In this document: positions 44,524-54,011 of the stretch, one piece after another | Layout: every line of letters begins with the position of its first letter | Numbering within the stretch: the first letter of the stretch is position 1 | From: Agarivorans sp. Alg241-V36 | GTDB lineage: Bacteria > Pseudomonadota > Gammaproteobacteria > Enterobacterales > Celerinatantimonadaceae | Assembly (NCBI RefSeq): GCF_900537085.1 | Contig: NZ_UNRE01000004.1 | Location: 248,001-312,000, forward strand | DNA: 64,000 nucleotides | Reading direction: 5' to 3' | Notes under the pieces: model-generated | What the model was told of the DNA's origin: nothing | What the model saw: the letters and a program-made list of their open reading frames with translations, nothing else | The model's database searches: none | Position numbers and translations under genes: made by a program

Positions 44524-46626
44524 TTATTGATTTTTACTAGTGGTAGTTAGCGCAATGGGTATCACTTTTGTCACACCAGCCTTTTTTAACAGCGCTCCCG
44601 CAACTGTAAATGTCCAACCAGAATCGAAGGCATCATCAATCAACCATACCGAATCACTGTATATTTTACCAGTGTCAACTCCAAAGGCACCATCTAGATT
44701 TTTAGCTTGATAAAACCGATTTTCCATCGTCTTTTGTGGAGGTCTTTCTTCTGCAATATACAAGGCATCCATACAGGGAACCCCTAGTTTTTCAGCTACT
44801 TTTCTTGCAAAGTCTGGCACCAATGTCGGATGCCTTGGCGATGGAACGTAAGCAACCCACCCAGGCCTCTCTTCATACTCAAGAGAGTTAATCATTTTCA
44901 CTATTGGTGCGACTAATTCATCACTGAAATGATTCTGTTTTTTACCCGAAGCAACCAAATCTCCCCAGCCACCATCTTTCCATGAAGAAAGAGCTACTCC
45001 CGCTTCCAGATCCAAGTTGTTGTTTTTTGCACTATAAGGAAATTCATAGTTAGGAAACGCTAATCTAGCATTTGCTCCAGATGCCGCAAAAGTTGCTTTA
45101 GGTTTAATCGCTATATATCGACTACGCAGAAAATCATTGGCCTTGATAACTAAGTCATGTCTTACCTGTTCTGATAATCTAGAATCAGGCAAACAATTGG
45201 CGCACTTCCCACAGGACTGAGGATTAGCATCATCCAATTCAGTAGATAAGAACTTCATTAAACAACCAGATGACTGATGGTAATCATTTAGCCTATCCCA
45301 CTCTTGTAGCTTTATGCTATTCAGTCGCTCAATCTTTTCGTGAGGCAGTTCATAATCGAATTGGGTTCGGTAGTAAGTGGACTCATCCTTCAGAATAGGA
45401 GAAGGATGCTCAATCCTTAAAAATTTAATAATCTTTTTTACTGTACTTGCTGAAAAGTTCACTTTAGGCTCAAAATCAGAAAGCCTACAACCATCAGTCT
45501 CTTCAATCACTTGCAATATTTGGTTTATTTGATGTTCTTTAGGAAAAGCATTTTCAATAAAATAGCTCTGAATTTGCGCATCTTCCTCGCCCAACATCAT
45601 GACCCCAATAGCACTGTCGATACCACGACCTGCACGGCCAACTTGCTGATAGTATTCAACTACATTTCCAGGGGCTTGATAGTGAATGACAAAGCTTAAA
45701 TCTGGTTTATCAAAACCCATCCCTAAAGCTGAAGTAGCAACCAAACATTTGACATCGTTATTTATGAGCGCTTGCTCAAGCCGTAACTTTTCCGAGTCAT
45801 CATTAATTTGGCTATGATAGGCTAAAGCTGAAATGCCGTATTGCTGTAAAAAGCCTGATACAATTGCAGCATCTTTGGTTGTTTTAACATAAACAATACC
45901 CGTTCCCTCTATTTCGGGAAGATGCTCCACCAGCCAAGCTAAACGCTCTGAACGATTGCTGATGGCTAAAGTATGTAAGCGCAGGCTCTCACGTGTTAAA
46001 GGCCCACGTAAAGAAACTAAGCGTTCACCAAGTTGGTAAACTATATCGTCGACTACACGGTTATTTGCGGTGGCAGTTGTAGCTAATACAGGCATGTTGC
46101 TGGGCATGTTTTTAAGCACCCGTACAATCCGACTATAATCAGGTCTGAAATCATGCCCCCAATCAGAAATACAATGCGCTTCATCCACGACAAACAAACC
46201 AATATTACTACTAATTTGTGGCAGTATATTTTCACCAAAGCCTACGGAAGCCAATTGCTCTGGAGCAATAATAACTGCATCGACTCTCCCTGCTAAAATG
46301 CTACGCTCAGCCGCAGCTTTCTCGTCCTTATCCATAGATGAGTTATAGGAAACTACGTTTAACCCTAGTTTCGCGGCACTATCTATCTGGTTACGAATAA
46401 GCGACAGTAGAGGAGAAATAATGATAGTAGGTCCATAACCCTGGGAGCGACGGAGCTTAGTAGCGATAAAGTAGACAGCACTTTTACCCCAACCAGTTCT
46501 TTGAACCACCAACATCTGATTTTGATGCTCAACTAACCCTTGGATGGCTTCCCATTGATCATCGTGAAAGGTAGCCACTTGACTGCCAGTCATTTCACGA
46601 AGGTAAACTAATGCTTGCTCTTTCAT
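44524..46626 (-). CDS. RecQ-type helicase fused to phosphoribosyltransferase
   Basis: 700 residues. Residues ~1-480 are a RecQ core: Walker A VQRTGWGKSAVYF (~42-54), VDEAHCISDWGHDFRPDY (motif II), TATANNRVV, VGRAGRGID (motif VI), then a zinc-binding CGKCANCL segment. Residues ~580-700 are a ComF-like phosphoribosyltransferase with PRPP loop VWLIDDAFDSGWTFTVAG (660-677) and a YVPSPRHPTL substrate loop. RecQ alone unwinds DNA; coupling to a PRTase with DprA next door suggests DNA unwinding linked to nucleotide metabolism or signalling. It starts 46 bp after pglZ, in the brxL position of the operon. RQC/HRDC domains of housekeeping RecQ are not seen. Confidence 0.85.
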   Translation of the reverse strand: MKEQALVYLREMTGSQVATFHDDQWEAIQGLVEHQNQMLVVQRTGWGKSAVYFIATKLRRSQGYGPTIIISPLLSLIRNQIDSAAKLGLNVVSYNSSMDKDEKAAAERSILAGRVDAVIIAPEQLASVGFGENILPQISSNIGLFVVDEAHCISDWGHDFRPDYSRIVRVLKNMPSNMPVLATTATANNRVVDDIVYQLGERLVSLRGPLTRESLRLHTLAISNRSERLAWLVEHLPEIEGTGIVYVKTTKDAAIVSGFLQQYGISALAYHSQINDDSEKLRLEQALINNDVKCLVATSALGMGFDKPDLSFVIHYQAPGNVVEYYQQVGRAGRGIDSAIGVMMLGEEDAQIQSYFIENAFPKEHQINQILQVIEETDGCRLSDFEPKVNFSASTVKKIIKFLRIEHPSPILKDESTYYRTQFDYELPHEKIERLNSIKLQEWDRLNDYHQSSGCLMKFLSTELDDANPQSCGKCANCLPDSRLSEQVRHDLVIKANDFLRSRYIAIKPKATFAASGANARLAFPNYEFPYSAKNNNLDLEAGVALSSWKDGGWGDLVASGKKQNHFSDELVAPIVKMINSLEYEERPGWVAYVPSPRHPTLVPDFARKVAEKLGVPCMDALYIAEERPPQKTMENRFYQAKNLDGAFGVDTGKIYSDSVWLIDDAFDSGWTFTVAGALLKKAGVTKVIPIALTTTSKNQ

Positions 46627-46672
46627 TACGACCCTACTTCATTATGTTTTGGCGACATTAACGTTTATCTGA

Positions 46673-48739
46673 TTAATTGGTGGACTTTATACTAAGCACA
46701 GGCGTCAAACACTCTTGCAAGCTCAAGCCACCATGGTTGTAGTAGTCGCCAGCAACATAGCCTGATATACCTGGAGCCATTGCTACAGAGACATTTTCAT
46801 TCCAATGCCACGGCACTTTTAACTCAGAAGTATCAACATTATCTTTTAATATTGCACAACGAGCTAAACGCTTTTTCACCATATTTTTGGAAATGCTGGC
46901 TTCAGCTAATTTGTTTGGCACCCATAACCAGCCATGATCAGTAACAATACGGATATTCTTCCAGCCAGCTTTTAATAATCCATCAACTCGAGCAACAACA
47001 TCTTCCAATACAGCATCAATATTCAGTGGCATCTTCATTTGTTGCTTATGCCCCATATTATCTAAATCGCCTGTTTGCACCCAGGCGTTACCTGTAGGTT
47101 TACCTGTTTCTAAACCATCTAAATATTGCCAACTTTTCGCATCTAATGATTTTTTCAAATGGTAAGAGCTAAACTCTGAACCAGAAGTAGCAACCATTGG
47201 CGTAAAGTTATCATTTTCTTGCGCACCAATGAGTAAGTCAGCAACAGGGGTTACAGCCGCTTTTGCGGTAGCGGTTAATGAAGGTAATGCACACCAATTA
47301 GTTTTTAAAGCCGTGCTAACTGAAAGCTTATCTAACTTTTGTTGTAATGCTTTTGCGGTATCGAAACGTAAACCATCAACAAAGAAAACAACCTGACTGC
47401 CGACATCATATTGCGCGGTTGACTCATTAACTTCATCAGATTTCCCAGGCTTACCGGGATAACCTTCCGCCCTAACCAGATTTTGAAAGTTTAATGTGAC
47501 TTGTTCTAACCACGGGGTATAAATTACCGCTAAAATATCAGCCACAATTTGTTGTTGGTTTATATCTTTGGCAACCGCCATAGCATTAATAGCAGCGGCA
47601 TCGGCTTGCCAAAAACGCTCTTTATAGGTATTAGCCATTACTTCTACTGAAGGGCCAGTAAAAGCAATATCAGTATGTTCAACCACTAAAGCTAATTGCT
47701 CTAGAATTGTTAACCAAGGAGATAACTCAAGGCCATACCATAACCATGATTTTCTATCTGCTTGTTGTTCAAAAACTTCTATTATCTGTTTTTTAATAAC
47801 AGTTACATCTTGCCCTGCAAAACCTTCTAACTTATCAGCAATCTCATTTTCATCTTTTAAGTTTTCACATAAAAAGTGGCTGGCATTAAAGGCTAATCCA
47901 ACAGGTTGAACTGATTTCAGCTTTTCAACTAATAAAGGTAAGTTATGCGCCGTATCTTCAAATCGCTGCCACACTGCCTGCCATTCACCTTCTGATTCAC
48001 ACAAGCTAAATAACACTGACTCGATATCAGTGTTCCCTAGGCATAAGTCAGGATCAAAGCCAAAGTTATCCGAACACGTTTGTTTGAAAATAGGCCACTT
48101 ACTGTCTTCCCATAAAGCTTGTTTATCTTCAGGGTTATTTAACCAACCTAGAATATCTTTTGCGGGATCATCCATGACAATATTGATGAAATCTTGAGCT
48201 TCTAGCTTTTTACCTCTTAATGACTCATCTGGTGTTTCTAATAGATCAGGTAATATTTTTAATATCGCTGCTTGAGTCTTTTTGTCTTTGGCTACATCAA
48301 GCTCTAAACCTACTCTTGGGTTAGTTAAAAAAGATCCAACTGACCAATCTCTACCAGCAGTATTATAAGCCCACCAGCAACCACGATACTGAAGCTCAGC
48401 AAGCGGCCTCAATTCATCAGGGCATTGTTCTATTGCTCGTAAATCTTTGCGTCCAACGCCAGGTAAATAAATGATAGGCGTTTTGCCCTCTGGCAATTCA
48501 AGATCTTCTAATACACCTGCAATAGCACATTTAATCCAAATAGCGGGACCAGTTCTTTCGTCAGGATTATATTCACCTAACTCAACTAACTCAGGTAAGT
48601 ACTGCTTAATAGAAGGCATTGCGGATTGCCACTGACGCTCAATATCAGTCCATAAAATAGCAGCAGGCGCTATTTGCACTGCCGAATTATAGTTTGCTGA
48701 GCTTCGTAACTGCGAAGCTAAGTAATCAATTAATTGCAT
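46673..48739 (-). CDS. pglZ: BREX alkaline-phosphatase-fold protein PglZ (short, type-B-like)
   Basis: 688 residues, shorter than the ~830-870 of typical type 1 PglZ. The C-terminal half carries the alkaline-phosphatase fold: metal-binding FVDGLRFDT (453-461) and VTDHGWLWVPN (~609), with the SLTATAKAAVTPV catalytic-Thr-like stretch between. The N-terminal half is helical. PglZ is required for BREX modification and defence; nucleotide or DNA-end phosphatase action has been proposed. It abuts the DUF4276 gene (no gap). The short form is recalled as the BREX-1 type-B variant; that subtype call is inference. Confidence 0.88.
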   Translation of the reverse strand: MQLIDYLASQLRSSANYNSAVQIAPAAILWTDIERQWQSAMPSIKQYLPELVELGEYNPDERTGPAIWIKCAIAGVLEDLELPEGKTPIIYLPGVGRKDLRAIEQCPDELRPLAELQYRGCWWAYNTAGRDWSVGSFLTNPRVGLELDVAKDKKTQAAILKILPDLLETPDESLRGKKLEAQDFINIVMDDPAKDILGWLNNPEDKQALWEDSKWPIFKQTCSDNFGFDPDLCLGNTDIESVLFSLCESEGEWQAVWQRFEDTAHNLPLLVEKLKSVQPVGLAFNASHFLCENLKDENEIADKLEGFAGQDVTVIKKQIIEVFEQQADRKSWLWYGLELSPWLTILEQLALVVEHTDIAFTGPSVEVMANTYKERFWQADAAAINAMAVAKDINQQQIVADILAVIYTPWLEQVTLNFQNLVRAEGYPGKPGKSDEVNESTAQYDVGSQVVFFVDGLRFDTAKALQQKLDKLSVSTALKTNWCALPSLTATAKAAVTPVADLLIGAQENDNFTPMVATSGSEFSSYHLKKSLDAKSWQYLDGLETGKPTGNAWVQTGDLDNMGHKQQMKMPLNIDAVLEDVVARVDGLLKAGWKNIRIVTDHGWLWVPNKLAEASISKNMVKKRLARCAILKDNVDTSELKVPWHWNENVSVAMAPGISGYVAGDYYNHGGLSLQECLTPVLSIKSTN

Positions 48740-49417
48740 TTAATTACTATCTCCTGCGATAGCTTCTATATTAGAAAGCCATTGATCAAATAATTCGCAG
48801 TTATCACGCATTGAATCCAAACCAACTTCTAACGCAGCTAAAGCTCCCATCAAAGGCTTCTCATATCCTCTAATCAAATTAAGTATTCTCTTGCTAGGAG
48901 CCGTTTGAGGGCTATTGTTTATATGCTCTGGTGATTCAAAGTTATCAGCGATTTGTTGGAAATTTCCAACTAAGTCTTCGCGACCCATTCCTAATGCCAT
49001 TTTCTCGGGTTCACTAAATAATAACCCTTCAAATTCATACATTTGAATAAAGGGAATAAAACGTCTCATTGCATCTTGACCAAGCTTGCGAGTTAATTTA
49101 CTCACTAATTCTTCATTAACTTTTTGTGATTTTTGTTGAATAGTATCATTGTGATTTGTAGTCGATTTACCAGGGAAGGTCTCTGGTAGGCCATAGAAAT
49201 CAAAGAATGTAGTACAATAACATTCTGCATCTCCAAGCAACCGATTTTTGACCTCTGGAAGTAAACGGTCAAATTTAAAATTCCCCCCTTTATGTCCAGG
49301 TTTACCAATTAAAGCTGGCAACAATATAATACCTTGAGCTAAGAAAGGCTCAACTAAAAGCTCTTTTACAAATGCTTCCTCTGTTTGTCCTTCACAAATA
49401 ACATGAACTCTAATCAT
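48740..49417 (-). CDS. DUF4276 TOPRIM-like protein
   Basis: 225 residues; starts MIRVHVICEGQTEEAFV with the Glu of a TOPRIM-like active site (E9, E13). The DxD-like acidic pair is FFDFYGLP (D73); a QMYEFEGLLF segment is typical of DUF4276. The start overlaps the ATPase gene by 4 bp, and pglZ abuts directly, so it is an integral cistron of the BREX operon. ATPase plus TOPRIM partners are reminiscent of OLD-type nucleases with the two activities on separate chains. Predicted nuclease; no direct evidence. Confidence 0.85.
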   Translation of the reverse strand: MIRVHVICEGQTEEAFVKELLVEPFLAQGIILLPALIGKPGHKGGNFKFDRLLPEVKNRLLGDAECYCTTFFDFYGLPETFPGKSTTNHNDTIQQKSQKVNEELVSKLTRKLGQDAMRRFIPFIQMYEFEGLLFSEPEKMALGMGREDLVGNFQQIADNFESPEHINNSPQTAPSKRILNLIRGYEKPLMGALAALEVGLDSMRDNCELFDQWLSNIEAIAGDSN

Positions 49418-50517
49418 TTAGATGGCCTCCCACCTAAGATGTTTTTCTCCCAAAGTTCACCAACAGAATAATCTTCCAGCCATAACTTAAAATCATCCTG
49501 TTTTAATCTTTTAAAAACGGATTCACCTTTTTCTCTCTCTACTACAATAATATCTCTTAATTCAAATTCATTAAGTAAAGGAACCGATTGTGTTGAAACA
49601 ATAACTTGCATACGCTCTGAAGCAGAGCGCAATAACGCTCCTAATAAAGTAAGTGCGTAAGGATGGAGACCTAACTCTGGTTCATCAATAATAATTGTAG
49701 ACGGAGGATTAGGTTGCATTAAGGCTGTTACTAAACATATAAAGCGTATAGAACCATCTGACAATTGGCTTGGCCATAATGCATAATCACTATCAGCTTG
49801 TTGCCACAATAATCTAATTTGCTCTTCACCTGATTCAAGTTGTGTTGGTTTTAATACAAAATCATCAAAAAATGGTACAGCCAAACGTACTGTTTTTTGT
49901 ATTTGACTGTAAACATCCTTATTTTCTTTAGATAGTTTATATAAATAAGCAGCTAAATTAGATGCATCCGTTCGCAAATATTCATTATCATGAACTGAGC
50001 ACAGCCTTTTCATAGCCGCTGTATCACTGGTATCGTGAAAATGGAAAACTCGCCACTCTGAAATTGCTGAATAACAAAAACCTGCTACTTTAGCGGAATT
50101 TCCGCCTTTAATTTCTGACTTTAGGTTAGATTCCGTATGGCCTGCGCCAAGGCTCGGCCTAGTCACTCCATAAAGAGGGCCATCAAAATAAAGCTGCTCC
50201 ATATTAAAAGTAAAACCTGAGTTGGCAGTTGGAACCAATTCAGCCGCGTAGCCGTTATCCCCAAAACGTATTGCAGATAATAAAGCTGGAGTTTCTTTAA
50301 TACCGTAACTGAGTATTCGATCGGCTCCACCTTGTTTACTTGTCCATAATTGTAAACGACCTTCCACCTGCTCATGGAGCATTTTAAAGTAGCCCACAAA
50401 ATTACTTTTACCTACCCCGTTTGCGCCTATTAGTACATTCAGGTTGTGCAATTTAAACTGTTCAAGGTTACGAATAGACTTATAACCTTTAATAGTTAGC
50501 CACTTTATTTTACTCAT
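49414..50517 (-). CDS. AAA/ABC-type ATPase paired with DUF4276
   Basis: 367 residues of the OLD/RecF-like ATPase type. Walker A LIGANGVGKSNFVGY (~29-43), ABC signature-like LWPSQLSDGSIRFI, Walker B TIIIDEPELGLHP (~276-288), and the D/H-loop VIVSTQSVPLLNEF. The start overlaps the pglX stop by 4 bp and the stop overlaps the DUF4276 start by 4 bp, so it is translationally coupled on both sides. Together with DUF4276 it forms an ATPase/TOPRIM module nested inside BREX. Confidence 0.88.
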   Translation of the reverse strand: MSKIKWLTIKGYKSIRNLEQFKLHNLNVLIGANGVGKSNFVGYFKMLHEQVEGRLQLWTSKQGGADRILSYGIKETPALLSAIRFGDNGYAAELVPTANSGFTFNMEQLYFDGPLYGVTRPSLGAGHTESNLKSEIKGGNSAKVAGFCYSAISEWRVFHFHDTSDTAAMKRLCSVHDNEYLRTDASNLAAYLYKLSKENKDVYSQIQKTVRLAVPFFDDFVLKPTQLESGEEQIRLLWQQADSDYALWPSQLSDGSIRFICLVTALMQPNPPSTIIIDEPELGLHPYALTLLGALLRSASERMQVIVSTQSVPLLNEFELRDIIVVEREKGESVFKRLKQDDFKLWLEDYSVGELWEKNILGGRPSK

Positions 50518-53500
50518 AACAAATCTCTCGCTTGCTTCTTCTCAGCTAGTGTTAGGTGGTGATCGTTGACACGGTCGCCTTGTTTGCCGCCATATTTTAG
50601 GCCAAGATCAAACCATGGGGCTGAAGGCACGTCGGTACCTCGGTCTTTTTTCCAATGAATGTTTGGTTTTGAGCGCAGTATGCCTGCTTCTTTTTTGCCG
50701 ACGTCTTTGGCTTGCATAAATGGGCGGATGTTTAGGCGTACGCCATCGTTTAGGTCTGGGTTCCAGCCGATTGGTTGTTCGGCTAATGACTTCCAACGTA
50801 CAAAGATATCAAGACCTTCTTTACCGTTACTTTCACCAACAAGAATTGCTTCTAGTTGCTCTCTTAAGTTTCTTGCAGCGGTTAATCTTAGTTCAGCGCC
50901 TTCGTCACCATCTTTTTCTTGTTGAATTTGAGTGCTAATCCAATCATCAAGGTAAGTGTAAATTAAACGTTCTAAGCCTTTGTAATCCAGCGTGTGATAA
51001 TTTACCAATGCCGTGAAGCCATCAGGTAATCCATCCCATATTTGCCAAATAAATGGGCGATGTTGGAATAACTTTGAGTGTTGCTCAAAGAATTTATCAC
51101 GTAGCCATAAGTTTAAGTCGCGAGACTTAACGGACTTTAATAAGTTATTGAGTACAGTAGCAGACCACTGTTCACCATATGCGGCATGTAATATCGCTTC
51201 TAACCTATCAACCGCAGGTTTTTCACCTCGGATTGCTGGAATACAAACAATGCCATCATCATCTACCAAGTCATCAAAGACTTTGTTTTGAGCTATCACT
51301 TCACGCATTTCTGGTGCTAATTCCATTTCAGCATCAAGCTCTGCTGGCCAGCGATAACCTAATAAGCGAGCAACAGCAACTTGCAGCACGGTGTCATCTT
51401 GTCGTGTGTCACTAATTGCAGTGGTTTTTGTTTCTTCATTCCAGATTACTGATGCACAAGGATGACCGTGAAAGATCCATTGTGAAGCAGTGTTAGTGAA
51501 TGGGCTTGGTAACCCTTGTGGATACAATTTGTCAGCAACCTTACTCCATTTTTTTGAATCAAACTCAACTTTAACTAAGGCGCCTCTGACTTTAAGAGCC
51601 TGATCAATTTCTCTGACATCATCATTGTAAAATTCTGAAGAACAGTAAGCCCAAATTTCAGGTAATTGGCTAGAATCCGCAGGTATTATAATTTGTACAT
51701 TATCATCAAAGCATTGCCCATCATACAAGGAAGCGGTTAATGTTCCTGTAGGATTTATAGCAACTCCTTTTTTGCCAAGAGCTGCTTCTCCCCTAACGTA
51801 GGCACGGCCATCTTCAATTGCATCTAGTAGATCTTTACCGTAATTTAATAAAGTATCTCTACCTGAATAAGTTTCTTTCTCTTTTGACGTGCCTTGCCAA
51901 AAAGTCCAGGGTGAAGTTTTCTTATCAAATTCCCAGAATTTTTTGCTAAATCTTAATGTATCTGCTGGAGATATACCTTGTCTTGAAGATGCTATTTCAT
52001 CAAGAATACGATTTTCCCCTCCAGTGGTTGCCTTAATAATTGCATTTCTATTTTTTAATTGTTCAAGTTGTTTAGATAAACGGATTTGTGCTTTATTTAA
52101 ATATTCTTCTTTACCATTAGCGTCTTTCTCATTCGAAACGTTCACGTCTGATATGGTACTTTCTTCATTTCCAGGGGCAGAGCCAATTGTTAACAATTGA
52201 ACATTAAAATCCCACATTGGAGTTTGAAAGCTTTTGGCTCCTAACCTGGAAACAAGTTTAATACTATTCCTTTCTAAAAGTTGGACTCTAAACCCCTCAT
52301 AAGTAGGTAAAAACAAAAAGTTCTGCGGTAGTACAATACTTGAATAACCATTTGTTATTTTTGTATATTCAATACACCTTTCGAGAAATGTTGTAGATAA
52401 GTCCCCTTTAGATTGAAAGTAGTGTTTTTCACAAAAGACTCTAAGTACATCTGATTGTTTTCCCCTTGCTAAATATGGAACATTTGTAACAACCCATTCA
52501 AAGTTAGTCGACATTATGTTCGCAGCCTTTATCAATCCCTTGGCTTTTATAGACGATTCACCTTCTAATTTAACTTCATAGTTGGATCTCGATTGCAAAT
52601 AGTTCCAGGGATTGTTTTTTAGATCATTAGCCCTGGTAGGATCTATTAAACTCCCTAAAGTTGGAGCATCTTTAAATGTTTCCTGCATCCACTTAATTGC
52701 ATCTTGCAGTTCTTCATCGGCTTTAGCTAATTCTTTCCATTCTTTTTGCGCTTCAGCAATCGACATGCCAGAACAAGCGAGCTGTAACTCAGGTAACTGA
52801 CGGTAACCACCAGCACCAGGATAGCGCCATGCTTCAAGTGCTAAAGCAAAAGCAGCCAATTCAACACAACGTTGGTCTAGTTCTAGACCATGAATATTTT
52901 CAGCGATAACTTTATCAATCGCTTGTTTAGCGGTTAATGCCTCTAGCTGCATGCGCATTGGCACTAACATTAAAAATTTAGCAACTAAAAAGTGACCTGA
53001 ACCACAACACGGGTCGAGTGTTTTGAGTTCACTTAAGTCTTCAGGCCATTTCTCAAAATCGCCTGCGGCATTAGACCAACTCTTTACCTTCTCTCCGCTG
53101 TGGGCACATGTCTCTTCATTTTGAACAAAACGAAGGTACTCTAATGGAACACCTGGAATAGCAGCGATTTCTCGCAGTTCTTGTTCACTAGTGGCGGTTA
53201 GTAAATCATCTGTTGATAAGCGTCGTTTTGCCCACCAAGCACCTAAAGCGTTGTCGAGCAAAAAGCTAACCATATAGGGTTCGGTAAATAATTGAGTAAC
53301 CGGGCTTAGTTCTTTAGCACCAATTTTTACACCAGACTCGTTAACCTGTTTTTTCTTTTTATTTTGCCAAAATTGATAACACCAACCTAAAGCATCGGAC
53401 GCTTGAAAAGTGGCTTTATCAAGGGCTGCAATGAGTTCTTCTAATGCATTAACATGGTTAATAGAGAGTTTTACTTCAAACACTGGTGAGTCAGCACGGA

Positions 53501-53954
53501 AAATTTGCGGTAGCATTTTTTGCGCTAATTGCCCAGCTAATTCCCAGCCATCTTTTACATCCGTGCCATCACCTAAAGGATCACCATCCTCAGCTAACTC
53601 AAAACATTCATCTAAGGTAACGTGGGTATTTTGGTCATACATTAACAAGTCATTTTGCTCTAAAAAGCGAGCAAATAGCATACGATGCCAATGCTCGTAT
53701 GCCATTTCATTAATCAGTAACTCAGTTTCTTGTTTGCCAGAGTCGCGATTTAAAACATCACCTAATTGACGACCGTGGGCACGTAAACGTGTTCTTAGTT
53801 TACGGTCTTCGTCTGATAAATAACTTGGTGCACTGCCATCGCTAATACCTAAACGAGTGAGTGCTTCTGTTACTGCAATTTCAACGATGTCACGGGCTTT
53901 TTCTACTGTTTTTTCTAGCTTGCCACGTAAAGCTTTATCTAATGGTGTTCTCAT
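50514..53954 (-). CDS. pglX: BREX adenine-specific DNA methyltransferase PglX
   Basis: 1146 residues. The SAM-binding motif I LDPCCGSGHFLVAKF (~309-323) is intact. Motif IV is VVTNVPYLAR (~489-497): the N and Y of N6-adenine methyltransferases are kept, while the usual NPPY second residue is V. C-terminal target-recognition/specificity region ~680-1146 is long, as in BREX PglX. It methylates a non-palindromic host motif and its target choice sets self/non-self. Gap to brxC 57 bp, overlap with the ATPase 4 bp. Confidence 0.92.
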   Translation of the reverse strand: MRTPLDKALRGKLEKTVEKARDIVEIAVTEALTRLGISDGSAPSYLSDEDRKLRTRLRAHGRQLGDVLNRDSGKQETELLINEMAYEHWHRMLFARFLEQNDLLMYDQNTHVTLDECFELAEDGDPLGDGTDVKDGWELAGQLAQKMLPQIFRADSPVFEVKLSINHVNALEELIAALDKATFQASDALGWCYQFWQNKKKKQVNESGVKIGAKELSPVTQLFTEPYMVSFLLDNALGAWWAKRRLSTDDLLTATSEQELREIAAIPGVPLEYLRFVQNEETCAHSGEKVKSWSNAAGDFEKWPEDLSELKTLDPCCGSGHFLVAKFLMLVPMRMQLEALTAKQAIDKVIAENIHGLELDQRCVELAAFALALEAWRYPGAGGYRQLPELQLACSGMSIAEAQKEWKELAKADEELQDAIKWMQETFKDAPTLGSLIDPTRANDLKNNPWNYLQSRSNYEVKLEGESSIKAKGLIKAANIMSTNFEWVVTNVPYLARGKQSDVLRVFCEKHYFQSKGDLSTTFLERCIEYTKITNGYSSIVLPQNFLFLPTYEGFRVQLLERNSIKLVSRLGAKSFQTPMWDFNVQLLTIGSAPGNEESTISDVNVSNEKDANGKEEYLNKAQIRLSKQLEQLKNRNAIIKATTGGENRILDEIASSRQGISPADTLRFSKKFWEFDKKTSPWTFWQGTSKEKETYSGRDTLLNYGKDLLDAIEDGRAYVRGEAALGKKGVAINPTGTLTASLYDGQCFDDNVQIIIPADSSQLPEIWAYCSSEFYNDDVREIDQALKVRGALVKVEFDSKKWSKVADKLYPQGLPSPFTNTASQWIFHGHPCASVIWNEETKTTAISDTRQDDTVLQVAVARLLGYRWPAELDAEMELAPEMREVIAQNKVFDDLVDDDGIVCIPAIRGEKPAVDRLEAILHAAYGEQWSATVLNNLLKSVKSRDLNLWLRDKFFEQHSKLFQHRPFIWQIWDGLPDGFTALVNYHTLDYKGLERLIYTYLDDWISTQIQQEKDGDEGAELRLTAARNLREQLEAILVGESNGKEGLDIFVRWKSLAEQPIGWNPDLNDGVRLNIRPFMQAKDVGKKEAGILRSKPNIHWKKDRGTDVPSAPWFDLGLKYGGKQGDRVNDHHLTLAEKKQARDLL

Positions 53955-54011
53955 ATTCTTTATTCCTTCGAGCTTGGCTCTAACTAGCTACTAATTTGGT
54001 TCTAGTTTGCT

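Noticed and set aside
44524-46626. Housekeeping recQ
   Set aside because: Fused PRTase, missing HRDC-type end and operon position in BREX argue against the chromosomal RecQ.
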